A stretch of DNA of 54,197 nt. Origin: Hyphomonadaceae bacterium UBA5336. Its GTDB lineage: Bacteria; Pseudomonadota; Alphaproteobacteria; Caulobacterales; Hyphomonadaceae. The notes under the pieces were generated by a model. The model saw only the letters and a program-made list of their open reading frames with translations, was not told the DNA's origin and did no database searches. This document shows, piece after piece, positions 14,620-22,863 of this stretch. Each line of letters opens with the position of its first letter. Within the stretch, counting starts at the first letter, position 1. The translations under genes and the position numbers were made by a program. The DNA lies in assembly GCA_002408125.1 (NCBI GenBank), contig DHQO01000027.1:1-54197 (forward strand). The letters run 5' to 3'.

Positions 14620-15372
14620 ATGCGTAGCCTGCCTGCATTCTTCCGGCGACTCGACAAGACCCGCGCACGTGCGGTTCTTGTCTCGCTGCTCCTGTTCGCC
14701 CTGGTCCTGGCACTGTTTGTAATCGGCAAGTCCGGCGCGCTCTATGATATCGCCAGCGTGCGGGAGGCCATGGCCGATGTGGCGACCGGGCCGTGGGGCC
14801 TGCCGGCGCTGATCCTGGTCTTCATCGTGGCGGCCTTTGTCGGCGCGCCGCAATTCGTGCTGATCGGCATCGCAGTCTTCGCCTTCGGACCGATGATCGG
14901 CTTCCTCTATAGCTGGATCGCGACCCTGGTCTCGGGCACGGTGACCTTCTGGACCGGGCGGCTTGTCGGCGAAAGCACGGTGCGCCGCCATGGCGGGAAT
15001 TTCGCCAACCGGATGTCGGCCTTTATCGGCCGCAATGCCTTTGCCGCGAGCGCCATCGTGCGCAATGTGCCGACCGGCCCGTTCCTACTGGTCAACATGA
15101 TCTTCGGCGTCTCGCATGCGAAGTTCAGCCACTATCTCGCCGGCATGGCCGTTGGCGTGCTGCCCAAGATCGCCCTGGTCGCCTTTGCCGGCACCTCGAT
15201 CATGTCCGCCTTCGAAGGCCAGCCCCTGATGGCGGCGGGCGCGGCCCTGCTGGCGGTCGGGATCTGGCTGGCGCTGGTGTTGTTCGCAAGGTCACGCATC
15301 CGCGGAAACGAGCAGGATTTACCGCCAAAGGTCGATTTGCCGGTTGACACCCACAATGAGGCAGCCAAATAG
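14620..15372 (+). CDS. TVP38/TMEM64-family (VTT domain) inner-membrane protein
   Basis: A 250-residue polytopic protein. The first membrane span is near residues 18-36. The VTT domain follows, with GAPQFVLIGIAVFAFGP, the loop FWTGRLVGES, and the conserved RNVPTGPFLLVNMIFGVSHAKFSHYLAG segment, which matches the re-entrant helix and F/Y-x-x-G region of the family. Members of this DedA-related superfamily are linked to lipid handling or small-solute transport in the membrane, but no precise role is assigned. It lies alone between the SDR pair and leuA. Confidence 0.85.
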   Translation: MRSLPAFFRRLDKTRARAVLVSLLLFALVLALFVIGKSGALYDIASVREAMADVATGPWGLPALILVFIVAAFVGAPQFVLIGIAVFAFGPMIGFLYSWIATLVSGTVTFWTGRLVGESTVRRHGGNFANRMSAFIGRNAFAASAIVRNVPTGPFLLVNMIFGVSHAKFSHYLAGMAVGVLPKIALVAFAGTSIMSAFEGQPLMAAGAALLAVGIWLALVLFARSRIRGNEQDLPPKVDLPVDTHNEAAK

Positions 15373-15518
15373 TCGCTGATGCGCAATTTCCTGCCCCTTC
15401 TTCTGGCGCCAAGCCTTATCGGCCCCTGGCCGAAGACCGTCCGGCACATCTGACGCCGGTGGACGGCCAGGGGATTTTCGAGCTCGCTTCACAAAATCAC
15501 CGTACACTGGCCGCCCCC

Positions 15519-17057
15519 ATGACAGATCCCCTTCCCCATATCCGAATCTTCGACACAACCTTGCGCGACGGCGAGCAAAGCCCCGGCGCCTCCATGACCC
15601 TGCGCGAGAAGCTCGAACTTGCCGAACTGCTCGACGCGATGAATGTCGATGTGATCGAGGCCGGCTTCCCGGCCGCCTCGCCCGGCGACTTCGAGGCCGT
15701 CAGCGAGGTCGCCCGCCGAGCGAAGAACTCGATCATCTGCGGCCTTGCCCGGGCCAATGAGAAGGATATCGATGCCTGCGGAGAGGCCGTGCGCCATGCC
15801 GGCCAGCATCGCATCCACACCTTCATCTCCACCAGCCCGGTGCACATGAAGCACAAGCTGAAAATGGGCGCGAATGCCGTGCTCGAAGCGGTCGGCCGCT
15901 CGGTCACCCATGCGCGCAATCACACTGACGATGTGGAATGGAGCGCGGAAGACGCCACCCGCACCGAGTTCGACTTCCTGTGCAAGTGCGTCGATGCAGC
16001 CATCGCCGCCGGCGCCACCACGATCAACCTGCCCGATACGGTCGGCTATTCCCACCCGGCCGAATATGGCGCGCTGATCCGGCGCGTCATGGAGACCGTT
16101 TCCAATTCCGACAAGGCAGTCTTCTCTGCCCACTGTCACAATGATCTCGGCCTGGCCGTCGCCAATTCCCTGTCTGCGGTCAGCAATGGCGCCCGTCAGA
16201 TCGAGTGCACGATCAACGGTCTGGGCGAACGCGCCGGCAATGCCGCGCTGGAAGAAATCGTCATGGCGATGCGCGTGCGCGCCGACACGCTGCCCTTCCA
16301 GACCGGCATCGATACCCGCCAGCTCGCGCGCGCCAGCCAGATGGTCTCGCGCGTCACCGGTTTCCCGGTGCAGTACAACAAGGCCGTCGTCGGCAAGAAT
16401 GCCTTCGCCCATGAAAGCGGCATCCACCAGGACGGCATGCTCAAGCATACCGAGACCTATGAGATCATGCGCCCGGAAGATGTCGGAGTTGCCGCCACCA
16501 GCCTCGTCATGGGCAAGCATTCCGGCCGCCACGCCTTCAAGGATCGCCTGGCCTCGCTGGGCTATGAACTGGACGAAGTGGCGCTGAACGATGCCTTCCG
16601 CCGCTTCAAGGCGCTCGCCGATGCCAAGAAGGATGTCTTCGACGATGACATCATTGCCCTGGTCGACGATCAGCTGGCGTCGGGCGGGGAGCGGATCGCG
16701 CTCTCCTCGCTGCAGATCGTGGCCGGCACCAAGGGTCCGCAGACCGCGCAGATCATGCTGAAGGTGGACGGCAATGAGCGCAAGGCGGACGCTGAGGGCA
16801 ACGGCCCGGTCGATGCCCTGTTCAAGGCCATCCGCGCGGCCTGCCCCCATGAGGCAAATCTCGATCTCTTCCAGGTCCACACCGTGACCGGGGGTACTGA
16901 CGCCCAGGCTGATGTGTCGATCCGCCTGAAGGGCGACGGCATCATGGCGGTGGGCCGGGCCCATCATGTGGACACGCTGGTCGCCACCGCGCAGGCCTAT
17001 CTGCACGCCCTCAACAAGCTGGAAGCGCGCCGCAAGAAGAAAAAGCTCGCTGCCTGA
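15519..17057 (+). CDS. leuA: 2-isopropylmalate synthase
   Basis: First committed enzyme of leucine biosynthesis: condenses acetyl-CoA with 2-ketoisovalerate. From the ATG at 15519 it has 512 residues. The catalytic TIM barrel starts IRIFDTTLRDGEQSPG (metal-binding Asp12, catalytic Arg16), and the HCHNDLG motif supplies the metal-binding histidines. The C-terminal LeuA dimer domain (about 395-495) carries the leucine feedback site. A GTG 60 bases upstream would add 20 unconserved residues. No Shine-Dalgarno precedes the ATG, while a TACACT -10-like hexamer ends 10 bases before it, so the transcript may be leaderless or nearly so. leuB and leuD are about 30 kb away on the other strand. Confidence 0.96.
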   Translation: MTDPLPHIRIFDTTLRDGEQSPGASMTLREKLELAELLDAMNVDVIEAGFPAASPGDFEAVSEVARRAKNSIICGLARANEKDIDACGEAVRHAGQHRIHTFISTSPVHMKHKLKMGANAVLEAVGRSVTHARNHTDDVEWSAEDATRTEFDFLCKCVDAAIAAGATTINLPDTVGYSHPAEYGALIRRVMETVSNSDKAVFSAHCHNDLGLAVANSLSAVSNGARQIECTINGLGERAGNAALEEIVMAMRVRADTLPFQTGIDTRQLARASQMVSRVTGFPVQYNKAVVGKNAFAHESGIHQDGMLKHTETYEIMRPEDVGVAATSLVMGKHSGRHAFKDRLASLGYELDEVALNDAFRRFKALADAKKDVFDDDIIALVDDQLASGGERIALSSLQIVAGTKGPQTAQIMLKVDGNERKADAEGNGPVDALFKAIRAACPHEANLDLFQVHTVTGGTDAQADVSIRLKGDGIMAVGRAHHVDTLVATAQAYLHALNKLEARRKKKKLAA

Positions 17058-17076
17058 TGCCAGGACACCCACCCGC

Positions 17077-17799
17077 ATGACCGACAAGGCCCCGCTGCAG
17101 ATCATCGCCCGCCTCACGGGGCTTGCCTATCTGGCCATTTTCGCTCTGGCGATTGCAGCGAACTTCGCCGTGATCATGCCGATCACGGGCGCGGGGACGC
17201 CGGAGCAGGTGCTTGCGCAGCTGCAGGCGCAGGAAGACGCCTTTCGCATGGCCGTGGCTGCGCTGTTCCTCGTCCTGATGGCAGACCTCATCGTGAGCTG
17301 GGGGCTCTATGCAATCTTTGCCGGGCGCATGCGTGAGCTGACCCTCTTCACCGTGCTCTTCCGGCTGGCCTACACCATCGGGCATATCCCGGTGCTGCTC
17401 AACCTGGTCGCCGCGCTGCGCCTTTCCAGTCCGGAGGGCATGGCGGTGCTGGACGAGGCCGGACGAGCGGCCTGGATCCGGGAATATCTCCTAGCCCATG
17501 CCCACGGCTTCATGCTCACCCTGCTTTTCTTCGGTGTGCACCTCGTCGCGCTCGGCGTGCTGATCTGGCAAACCCGGGCGGTCCCGCGTGTCATCGCCGT
17601 TCTGCTGGTGTGGGCCGGCGCGGGGTATCTCGTGGACGGATTTCTCTGGCTGGTCGCACCGGCCCTGCGCAGCGCCATCCCCGGCGGGGGGGTCTTCATC
17701 GTCATCCTTCCGGCCCTGGTCGGCGAAGGCGCGTTCACAGTCTGGCTTCTGTTGATGGGCGTGAGGCAGGAAATGCGCACCGCGCTGCAGAAATCCTAA
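17077..17799 (+). CDS. DUF4386 family membrane protein
   Basis: A 240-residue protein with six or seven predicted membrane spans. Features that fit DUF4386 are the opening IARLTGLAYLAIFALAIAANF, the GLYAIFAGRMRELTLFTVLFRLAYTIGH segment, and a late AHAHGFMLTLLFFGVHLVALGVLIW. The family has no established biochemical role. It begins 19 bases after leuA and is probably cotranscribed with it, without an obvious metabolic link. The ATG at 17077 is preceded by CCAGGAC at a longish spacing. Confidence 0.82.
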   Translation: MTDKAPLQIIARLTGLAYLAIFALAIAANFAVIMPITGAGTPEQVLAQLQAQEDAFRMAVAALFLVLMADLIVSWGLYAIFAGRMRELTLFTVLFRLAYTIGHIPVLLNLVAALRLSSPEGMAVLDEAGRAAWIREYLLAHAHGFMLTLLFFGVHLVALGVLIWQTRAVPRVIAVLLVWAGAGYLVDGFLWLVAPALRSAIPGGGVFIVILPALVGEGAFTVWLLLMGVRQEMRTALQKS

Positions 17800-17808
17800 A
17801 CTCAGCAC

Positions 17809-17851
17809 TTATCGAATAGCGATAAATATCCTATATTGCTTTCAGGCAATA
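17809..17851 (+). promoter_or_regulatory. Palindromic promoter and leader hairpin in front of a miniprotein gene
   Basis: TTATCG-AATAG-CGATAA (17809-17825) is a perfect inverted repeat. Its left arm sits where a -35 would be for the -10-like TATATT (17832-17837), 17 bases away, so a bound regulator would sit on the promoter. Immediately downstream, TATTGC (17834-17839) and GCAATA (17846-17851) form a second perfect palindrome or RNA hairpin just before AAGGAG. The whole patch is AT-rich. The regulator is unknown. Confidence 0.55.
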
Positions 17852-17865
17852 CAAGGAGACAAAAA

Positions 17866-18015
17866 ATGTGGCTGTTCCTGCTGTGGTGGTGTGTTGATGA
17901 TCATCTGGCCGCCGCGATCGAGGCGCCGGGACTCGGCGAGCTGCCGATCTGGGTGCCCCTGATTCTGTCGCTGGCCTTCATGACCAGCGTTTCTCATTGC
18001 AACAAGAAGAGTTAA
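17866..18015 (+). CDS. 49-residue membrane miniprotein of unknown function
   Basis: This small ORF has a strong ribosome site (AAGGAG at 17853-17858, seven bases before the ATG) and ends in TAA. The product is MWLFLLWWCVDDH, a Gly/Pro hinge (EAPGLGELP) and a hydrophobic span (about 28-41, IWVPLILSLAFMT), then a basic tail with Cys45 and CNKKS. A tryptophan-rich N-terminus with two hydrophobic segments suggests a small inner-membrane protein. Nothing similar is recognised. Support comes from the ribosome site and the palindromic promoter directly upstream; there is no homology evidence. Confidence 0.55.
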   Translation: MWLFLLWWCVDDHLAAAIEAPGLGELPIWVPLILSLAFMTSVSHCNKKS

Positions 18016-18247
18016 ATGGCGTACGATTCGTTCCGTTTAATTTACCGCTTTTGGGCTTGTTTTGTCAGGAAATTGACGAAAACCCGACCGAAACCCGAAT
18101 AAGTGTACGAACCGTTCCCATCTGCTGCGTCATGACGCTTGCTTTAACGGCTTCTAAACGGCAAGTGTGTAGAGGGGCTGGGTAGAAAAACCCAGGCGGT
18201 GCCTTCGAGAGAATGCGGGGGCATACGCCAGAACTTGGCGGTGTGAA
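18016..18247 (+). other. mreB leader/promoter region
   Basis: Longest gene-free stretch in the window. It is AT-richer than average in its first half. It holds a degenerate CtrA-like box (TTAA-N7-TAAAC, 18144-18159, one mismatch), a hairpin CTGGGT-AGAAAA-ACCCAG (18178-18195) and a second hairpin CGCCA-GAACT-TGGCG (18226-18240) ending seven bases before the mreB ATG. That second hairpin covers the place where a ribosome site would normally be. No strong sigma-70 promoter could be fixed; TTGACG at 18073-18078 is a -35 candidate. Confidence 0.45.
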
Positions 18248-19288
18248 ATGATCGGTAGTCTTCTTGGCATGTTGTCCACGGACATGGCCATTGACCTGGG
18301 TACAGCGAACACGCTGGTCTATGTAAAGGGTCAGGGCGTCAAGCTCGATGAACCGTCGGTCGTCGCCTACATGACCCAGGGTGGCCGCAAGATCGTCTAT
18401 GCCGTCGGCGCCCAGGCCAAGGCCATGCTGGGCAAGACCCCGGAAAACATGGACGCCATCCGGCCGATGAAGGATGGCGTGATCGCCGACTTCGATGTCG
18501 CCGAGGAAATGATCAAGCACTTCATCCGCAAGGTGCACAATCGCCGTGCCTTTGTCGCCCCGCTGATCATCATCTGCGTGCCGAGCTCCGCGACCAGCGT
18601 CGAGCGCCGCGCCATCCACCAATCGGCCCTTGCCGCCGGCGCCCGTCAGGTGGAACTCATTGAAGAGCCCATGGCCGCCGCTATCGGCGCGAACCTGCCG
18701 ATCGAGGAGCCCGCCGGCTCCATGGTCGTGGACATTGGCGGCGGCACCTCCGAGGTCGCCGTGCTCAGCCTGGGCGGCATCGTCTATTCGCGCTCGGTGC
18801 GCGTGGGCGGGGACCGCATGGACCAGGCCATCGTCAATTATCTGCGCCGCGAGCATCAGATCCTGATCGGCGAGATGTCGGCGGAAAAGATCAAGAAGGA
18901 AATCGGCAGCGCCGTGATGCCCGAGAACGGCACAGGCATGGCCGTCACGGTGCGCGGGCGCGGCACGATCGACAATGTGCCCAAGGAAGTGGAAATCAAC
19001 GAAGCCATCGTCGCCCAGGCGCTTGCGGAACCTGTGAGCCAGATCGTCGATGCCGTGCGCACCGCGCTGGAAGCCATGCCGCCTGAACTCGCCGCAGACA
19101 TTGTTGACCGCGGTATCGTGCTGACCGGCGGCGGCTCCCTCCTGCGCAATCTGGATGTGTGCATCCGGGAACAGGCCAAGCTGCCGGTGATGCTCGCCGA
19201 CGACCCGCTGAAATGCGTGGTCAACGGATGTGGCAAGGTTCTTGAGAACTATCCGAAGATGAAAAACGTCCTCAGCCCGGAAGTCTGA
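18248..19288 (+). CDS. mreB: Rod-shape actin homologue MreB
   Basis: Bacterial actin that polymerises along the inner membrane and guides lateral cell-wall synthesis. At 346 residues it has normal length. The actin-fold ATP-binding motifs are intact: phosphate 1 AIDLGTANTLVYV, connect 1 PMKDGVIADFDVAE, phosphate 2 VVDIGGGTSEVAVLSLGG, and adenosine LTGGGSLLRNLD. The short hydrophobic N-terminus (MIGSLLGMLS) fits a membrane-binding helix or loop. It is the first gene of mreB-mreC-mreD-mrdA-rodA. No clear Shine-Dalgarno precedes the ATG; instead a small hairpin ends seven bases upstream. Confidence 0.98.
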   Translation: MIGSLLGMLSTDMAIDLGTANTLVYVKGQGVKLDEPSVVAYMTQGGRKIVYAVGAQAKAMLGKTPENMDAIRPMKDGVIADFDVAEEMIKHFIRKVHNRRAFVAPLIIICVPSSATSVERRAIHQSALAAGARQVELIEEPMAAAIGANLPIEEPAGSMVVDIGGGTSEVAVLSLGGIVYSRSVRVGGDRMDQAIVNYLRREHQILIGEMSAEKIKKEIGSAVMPENGTGMAVTVRGRGTIDNVPKEVEINEAIVAQALAEPVSQIVDAVRTALEAMPPELAADIVDRGIVLTGGGSLLRNLDVCIREQAKLPVMLADDPLKCVVNGCGKVLENYPKMKNVLSPEV

Positions 19289-19385
19289 GGTTCCGCTGTT
19301 GCCGTATGCAGGAAAGCACGGCACTTTGGGATCATAAAAGATCGGGTGAGATGGGCAGGCAGAACGCGCAACAGGAACGCTGATC

Positions 19386-20348
19386 ATGGCCTTGGGCCGC
19401 CTCTCTTCCTCCCGCAAGTCTCCGTTCAAGATGCGGGCGCTGGGCATGATCCTCGCTTTGGGGATCGCCGCCGTTGTCGTGCAGACCGCGCCGGGCGTGA
19501 CGGCTGCGCTGATGCCGCTGCGCACCCAGGCCGGCGACCTGCTGGTCACCGGCACTGAAAGCGAGCAGAGCCCCGAGCCCGGCATCCTCGCGCGCCTGCT
19601 CGGCCATACCGAGAAGGAACGCCGCATCCGTGAACTGGAAGCGCGTGTGCAGGAACTGGCCCGCTATGAAGCCGCTGCCCGCTCCATGGCCGCCCGGCTG
19701 GAAGCCTATGAAAGCATGCTGTCGGCCATGGGCGAGCCGCCCGCGCGTGGCGCCACAGCACGTGTGGTCTCGGAGGTGAACGGTCCGTTTTCCGAAACCC
19801 TGCTCGCCAATGCCGGACGTGCCCAGGGCGTGGAGCCAGATGCCATCGCGCTGAATGAAGGCGGCGTGGTCGGCCGCGTCACCCATCTCGGTGAGCGCTC
19901 CTCGCGCATCCTCCTGGTCACTGACTTCAACTCGCGCATCCCGGTGATGGGCGAAAACTCCGGCGTGCGCGCCATCGTGTTCGGCGACGGTGACGGCCTC
20001 GGCACCCTGTCGGACCGCCCCGAGGAAGATCCCTTCCTGCCCGGCGAGCGCATCCTGACCAGCGGCGAGGGCGGCCTCTTCCCGCGCGGGCATATTGTCG
20101 GCACGGCCGTTGAGCAGCGCGACGGGCGCTGGCGGGTCGCCTTTTCCATGTCCGAAACGCGCGGCGGTTTCGTCCGCCTGATCCCGCCCCAGCATATCCC
20201 CACGCCCGAGGAAGAGCCGGCCCTCAGCCATGTCGAGGCCGAGGCCACCGCCGAGGCGCAATCTGAAAATGGTGCCGTCGTGGAAACCTCCGGCGCGGCG
20301 CCCACACCGCCGCCTGAGACCGGCACAGGCACGGGAGGCGCGCCATGA
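19386..20348 (+). CDS. mreC: Rod-shape-determining protein MreC
   Basis: Bitopic periplasmic scaffold that connects MreB and MreD to PBP2 and activates it. It has 320 residues: a basic cytoplasmic N-terminus, one membrane helix (about 17-36), a coiled coil (about 75-112, TEKERRIRELEARVQELARYE) and the beta-domain core (about 118-265, GATARVVSEV, LLVTDFNSRIPV, GEGGLFPRGHIVG). It ends in a Glu/Ala/Pro-rich tail of about 50 residues, as is common in alphaproteobacteria. AGGAA lies eight bases before the ATG. It overlaps mreD by four bases (ATGA) and follows mreB after a 97-base gap that may hold a secondary promoter. Confidence 0.95.
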   Translation: MALGRLSSSRKSPFKMRALGMILALGIAAVVVQTAPGVTAALMPLRTQAGDLLVTGTESEQSPEPGILARLLGHTEKERRIRELEARVQELARYEAAARSMAARLEAYESMLSAMGEPPARGATARVVSEVNGPFSETLLANAGRAQGVEPDAIALNEGGVVGRVTHLGERSSRILLVTDFNSRIPVMGENSGVRAIVFGDGDGLGTLSDRPEEDPFLPGERILTSGEGGLFPRGHIVGTAVEQRDGRWRVAFSMSETRGGFVRLIPPQHIPTPEEEPALSHVEAEATAEAQSENGAVVETSGAAPTPPPETGTGTGGAP

Positions 20349-20896
20349 GGCGGCGCCAGGGCCTGCGTCACGCGCTGCTGCGCTCCTGGCGGCGGACGAA
20401 CCCGGTCACACGGCTGATCATCGGTGCGGCGCTTGTTGGGCTGGTCTGGTTTCTCGGCCTGACACCCTGGCGCGTTGCCGGTTTCGACCTGCCCTGGCCG
20501 ATCCTCCTGCTTGTGGCCGCCGTCGGCTGGGGTCGGGTCGGCCTGTTCATGCGCCCGGTCTTCGCGCTGATCCTCCTCAGCCTGCTCTATGACATCTCCG
20601 CCGCCGCCCCGCTGGGCAGCTATATGATCGTCGCGCTAAGCGCCTATGGCGTACAGGTGCTCGCCCAGAGCGCACTCGACATGGACAATGGCGCGGTCAT
20701 GGAGACCGCCATTCCCTTCCTGGGCCTGGCTACCGGCATGGCCGTGCTCTGGGTCCTGGCCAGCGCGTCGGCGGGCTATCCGATGCGCATCCTGCCCTTC
20801 ATGACCACCGGCCTTGCCACCGCGCTCGGCTATATCCTGCTTGCGCCCATATACAACCTGCAGGCCCGCAGCGGGCGCCGTGCGGTGGGGGCCTGA
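20345..20896 (+). CDS. mreD: Rod-shape-determining protein MreD
   Basis: Inner-membrane partner of MreC in the elongasome. It has 183 residues with five to six hydrophobic stretches after an Arg-rich N-terminus (MRRRQGLRHALLRSWRR). Sequence conservation in MreD is low, so the assignment rests on size, hydrophobicity and its exact place between mreC and mrdA, with the mreC stop and mreD start overlapping. Only five bases separate its stop from the mrdA start. Confidence 0.92.
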   Translation: MRRRQGLRHALLRSWRRTNPVTRLIIGAALVGLVWFLGLTPWRVAGFDLPWPILLLVAAVGWGRVGLFMRPVFALILLSLLYDISAAAPLGSYMIVALSAYGVQVLAQSALDMDNGAVMETAIPFLGLATGMAVLWVLASASAGYPMRILPFMTTGLATALGYILLAPIYNLQARSGRRAVGA

Positions 20897-20901
20897 TCGT
20901 C

Positions 20902-22863
20902 ATGGCGCGCAAGACCAGCAAGAATTTCTTCAAGTCCGCCCGCCCGGCCAAGCAGATGCTGGACCCGGAGTTCCAGTTCACGCGCCGTGCCCTGGTGGCT
21001 GGCGGCACGGCCGGCGCACTGTGGCTCGGCCTGATCGGACGCTTCTACCAGCTGCAAATCCTCAATGGCGACGAGTATCGCCGCTTTGCCGAGGAAAACC
21101 GCATCCGCCTCGATCTCGCCCCGCCCCAGCGCGGGCAGATCCTGGACCGCTTCGGCCGCCCGCTCGCCTCCCACCGCAGCGCCGGGCGGATCTCCATCAT
21201 CCGCGAGCAGGCCGGCGATGTGGAAAGCGTGCTGCAATCCATCAGCAAGCTGATCGACCTGCCCGAGGAGCGTCAGCAGCGCATTCTGCGCGATGCCATG
21301 CGCCAGGCGAGCTTCCTGCCGACCCTGGTCGCACGCGAGCTGACCTATGAAGACTTCGCGCGCATGAAGCTGCATGCCGCCCAGTTGCCTGGCGTGGAAG
21401 TGGAGATGGGCCTGACGCGCTCCTATCCGCGCGGGCGCGATTTCGCCCATGTGCTGGGCTATGTCGCCAAGGCGAGCCAGCGCGACCTCACCCGCCTCAC
21501 CGACGGCATGACTGCCTCTGAAGCCACACAGGCCAGCCGCCTCTACCGCCACCCGGACATGCGCACCGGGCGCTCGGGGATAGAATATGTCTGCGACAGC
21601 TGGCTGACCGGCCGGCCGGGCCAGAAGCGCGTCGTCACCAATGCCGCCGGGCGGATCATCGAACAGCTCGACAGCGCCGATCTCGCCCCGCAGGCCGGCC
21701 AGGATGTGGTGATCACAATCGATGCCGAGCTTCAGCGCGCGGTGATCGAGCGCTTCGGCGAGGAATCCGGCGCTGCCGTCGTGATGGATGTCGAGACGGG
21801 CGCGATCCTGGCTCTCGTCTCCACCCCGGCTTTCGACCCGAACGATTTCGTCAACGGCATCAGCCAGGCCGACTATGACGTGCTGCGGGGCAATGATCGC
21901 TCGCCGCTCTATCACAAGGCCTTCGACGGGATGTACCCGCCGGGTTCGACCTTCAAGATGGTTGTCGCGACGGCCGCGCTGGAGGCCGGCGTGATCGATC
22001 CGCGCGAGCGGGTCTATTGCAGTGGGCGCTACCGCTTCGGAAACCGCACCTGGGCCTGCTGGAAGCATGGCGGGCACGGCTCTATGGATATGCGCAACGC
22101 CATCAAGAATTCCTGCGACACCTATTTCTACGAAGTCTCCCAGCGCATGGGGATCGACAAGCTGGCCGAGACCGCACGCAAGTTCGGCTTCGGCAATACC
22201 TGGAATATCGGCCTGACCGGCGGGGCCCATGGCGTGGTGCCCGACGATGCCTGGAAGCGCGAGACGCGCGGCGAGCCCTGGTATGAGGGCGAAACCCTCA
22301 ATGTCGGCATCGGCCAGGGCTATCTTTCAGTGACGCCGCTTCAACTCGCCCTGATGTGCGCGCGGATTGCCCGTGGCGGCGGTGTGATCACGCCCAATCT
22401 CATTCATAGCGGCCCGCAGATCGACCCGGGTGAGGACACACAGCAGCCGCTCGAACCGGAATTCATCCAGCGCATGCAGGACGGCATGTTCGCGGTGACC
22501 GGGGAATGGGGCGGCACGGCGCGGCGTTCCGGCGATCTCGGGCTCGGCGGTGTGTTCATGGCCGGCAAGACCGGCACCGCGCAGGTCCGCCACATCACCC
22601 AGGCCGAACGCAATCGCGGCGTGATTTCCAACGACAATCTGGCGCGCCACCTGCGCGACCATGCCCTGTTCGTCGGCTATGCGCCCCATGACGCTCCGAA
22701 ATATGCCGTTGCCGTCGTTGTCGAGCATGGCGGGGGCGGGTCTGCGGTCGCCGCGCCTGTTGCGCGCGACATCCTCGCCGAAGCCATTCGCCGAGACAGC
22801 CGCCGCGAGCCGACCGTCCACCAGACGGCCTCGACCGGCGGCACCGGACAAGGCGCGCTGTAA
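20902..22863 (+). CDS. mrdA: Penicillin-binding protein 2 (elongasome transpeptidase)
   Basis: Class B penicillin-binding protein that crosslinks lateral-wall peptidoglycan with RodA. It has 653 residues: a short cytoplasmic N-terminus, a membrane anchor (about 32-50), a pedestal domain (about 60-235) and a transpeptidase domain. The active-site motifs are visible: GSTFK with the acyl-enzyme serine, the SxD-type second motif in KNSCDTYFY (as in other PBP2 proteins), and AGKTGTAQV. GMYPPGSTFK and NVGIGQGYLSVTP are typical of the elongation enzyme rather than FtsI. The stop overlaps the rodA start by one base. Confidence 0.97.
   Translation: MARKTSKNFFKSARPAKQMLDPEFQFTRRALVAGGTAGALWLGLIGRFYQLQILNGDEYRRFAEENRIRLDLAPPQRGQILDRFGRPLASHRSAGRISIIREQAGDVESVLQSISKLIDLPEERQQRILRDAMRQASFLPTLVARELTYEDFARMKLHAAQLPGVEVEMGLTRSYPRGRDFAHVLGYVAKASQRDLTRLTDGMTASEATQASRLYRHPDMRTGRSGIEYVCDSWLTGRPGQKRVVTNAAGRIIEQLDSADLAPQAGQDVVITIDAELQRAVIERFGEESGAAVVMDVETGAILALVSTPAFDPNDFVNGISQADYDVLRGNDRSPLYHKAFDGMYPPGSTFKMVVATAALEAGVIDPRERVYCSGRYRFGNRTWACWKHGGHGSMDMRNAIKNSCDTYFYEVSQRMGIDKLAETARKFGFGNTWNIGLTGGAHGVVPDDAWKRETRGEPWYEGETLNVGIGQGYLSVTPLQLALMCARIARGGGVITPNLIHSGPQIDPGEDTQQPLEPEFIQRMQDGMFAVTGEWGGTARRSGDLGLGGVFMAGKTGTAQVRHITQAERNRGVISNDNLARHLRDHALFVGYAPHDAPKYAVAVVVEHGGGGSAVAAPVARDILAEAIRRDSRREPTVHQTASTGGTGQGAL

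Noticed and set aside
15379..15453. 24-codon ORF with a hydrophobic start (MRNFLPLLLAPSL) between the TVP38 gene and leuA
   Set aside because: No ribosome site and no leucine-codon run that would make it a leu leader peptide; too short to support.
15489..17117. Minus-strand open frame of 542 residues over leuA
   Set aside because: Antisense shadow of leuA with no ribosome site or protein-like pattern.
18065..19627. Minus-strand open frame of 520 residues covering mreB
   Set aside because: Antisense shadow of mreB and the start of mreC; His/Arg-rich composition and no recognisable motif.
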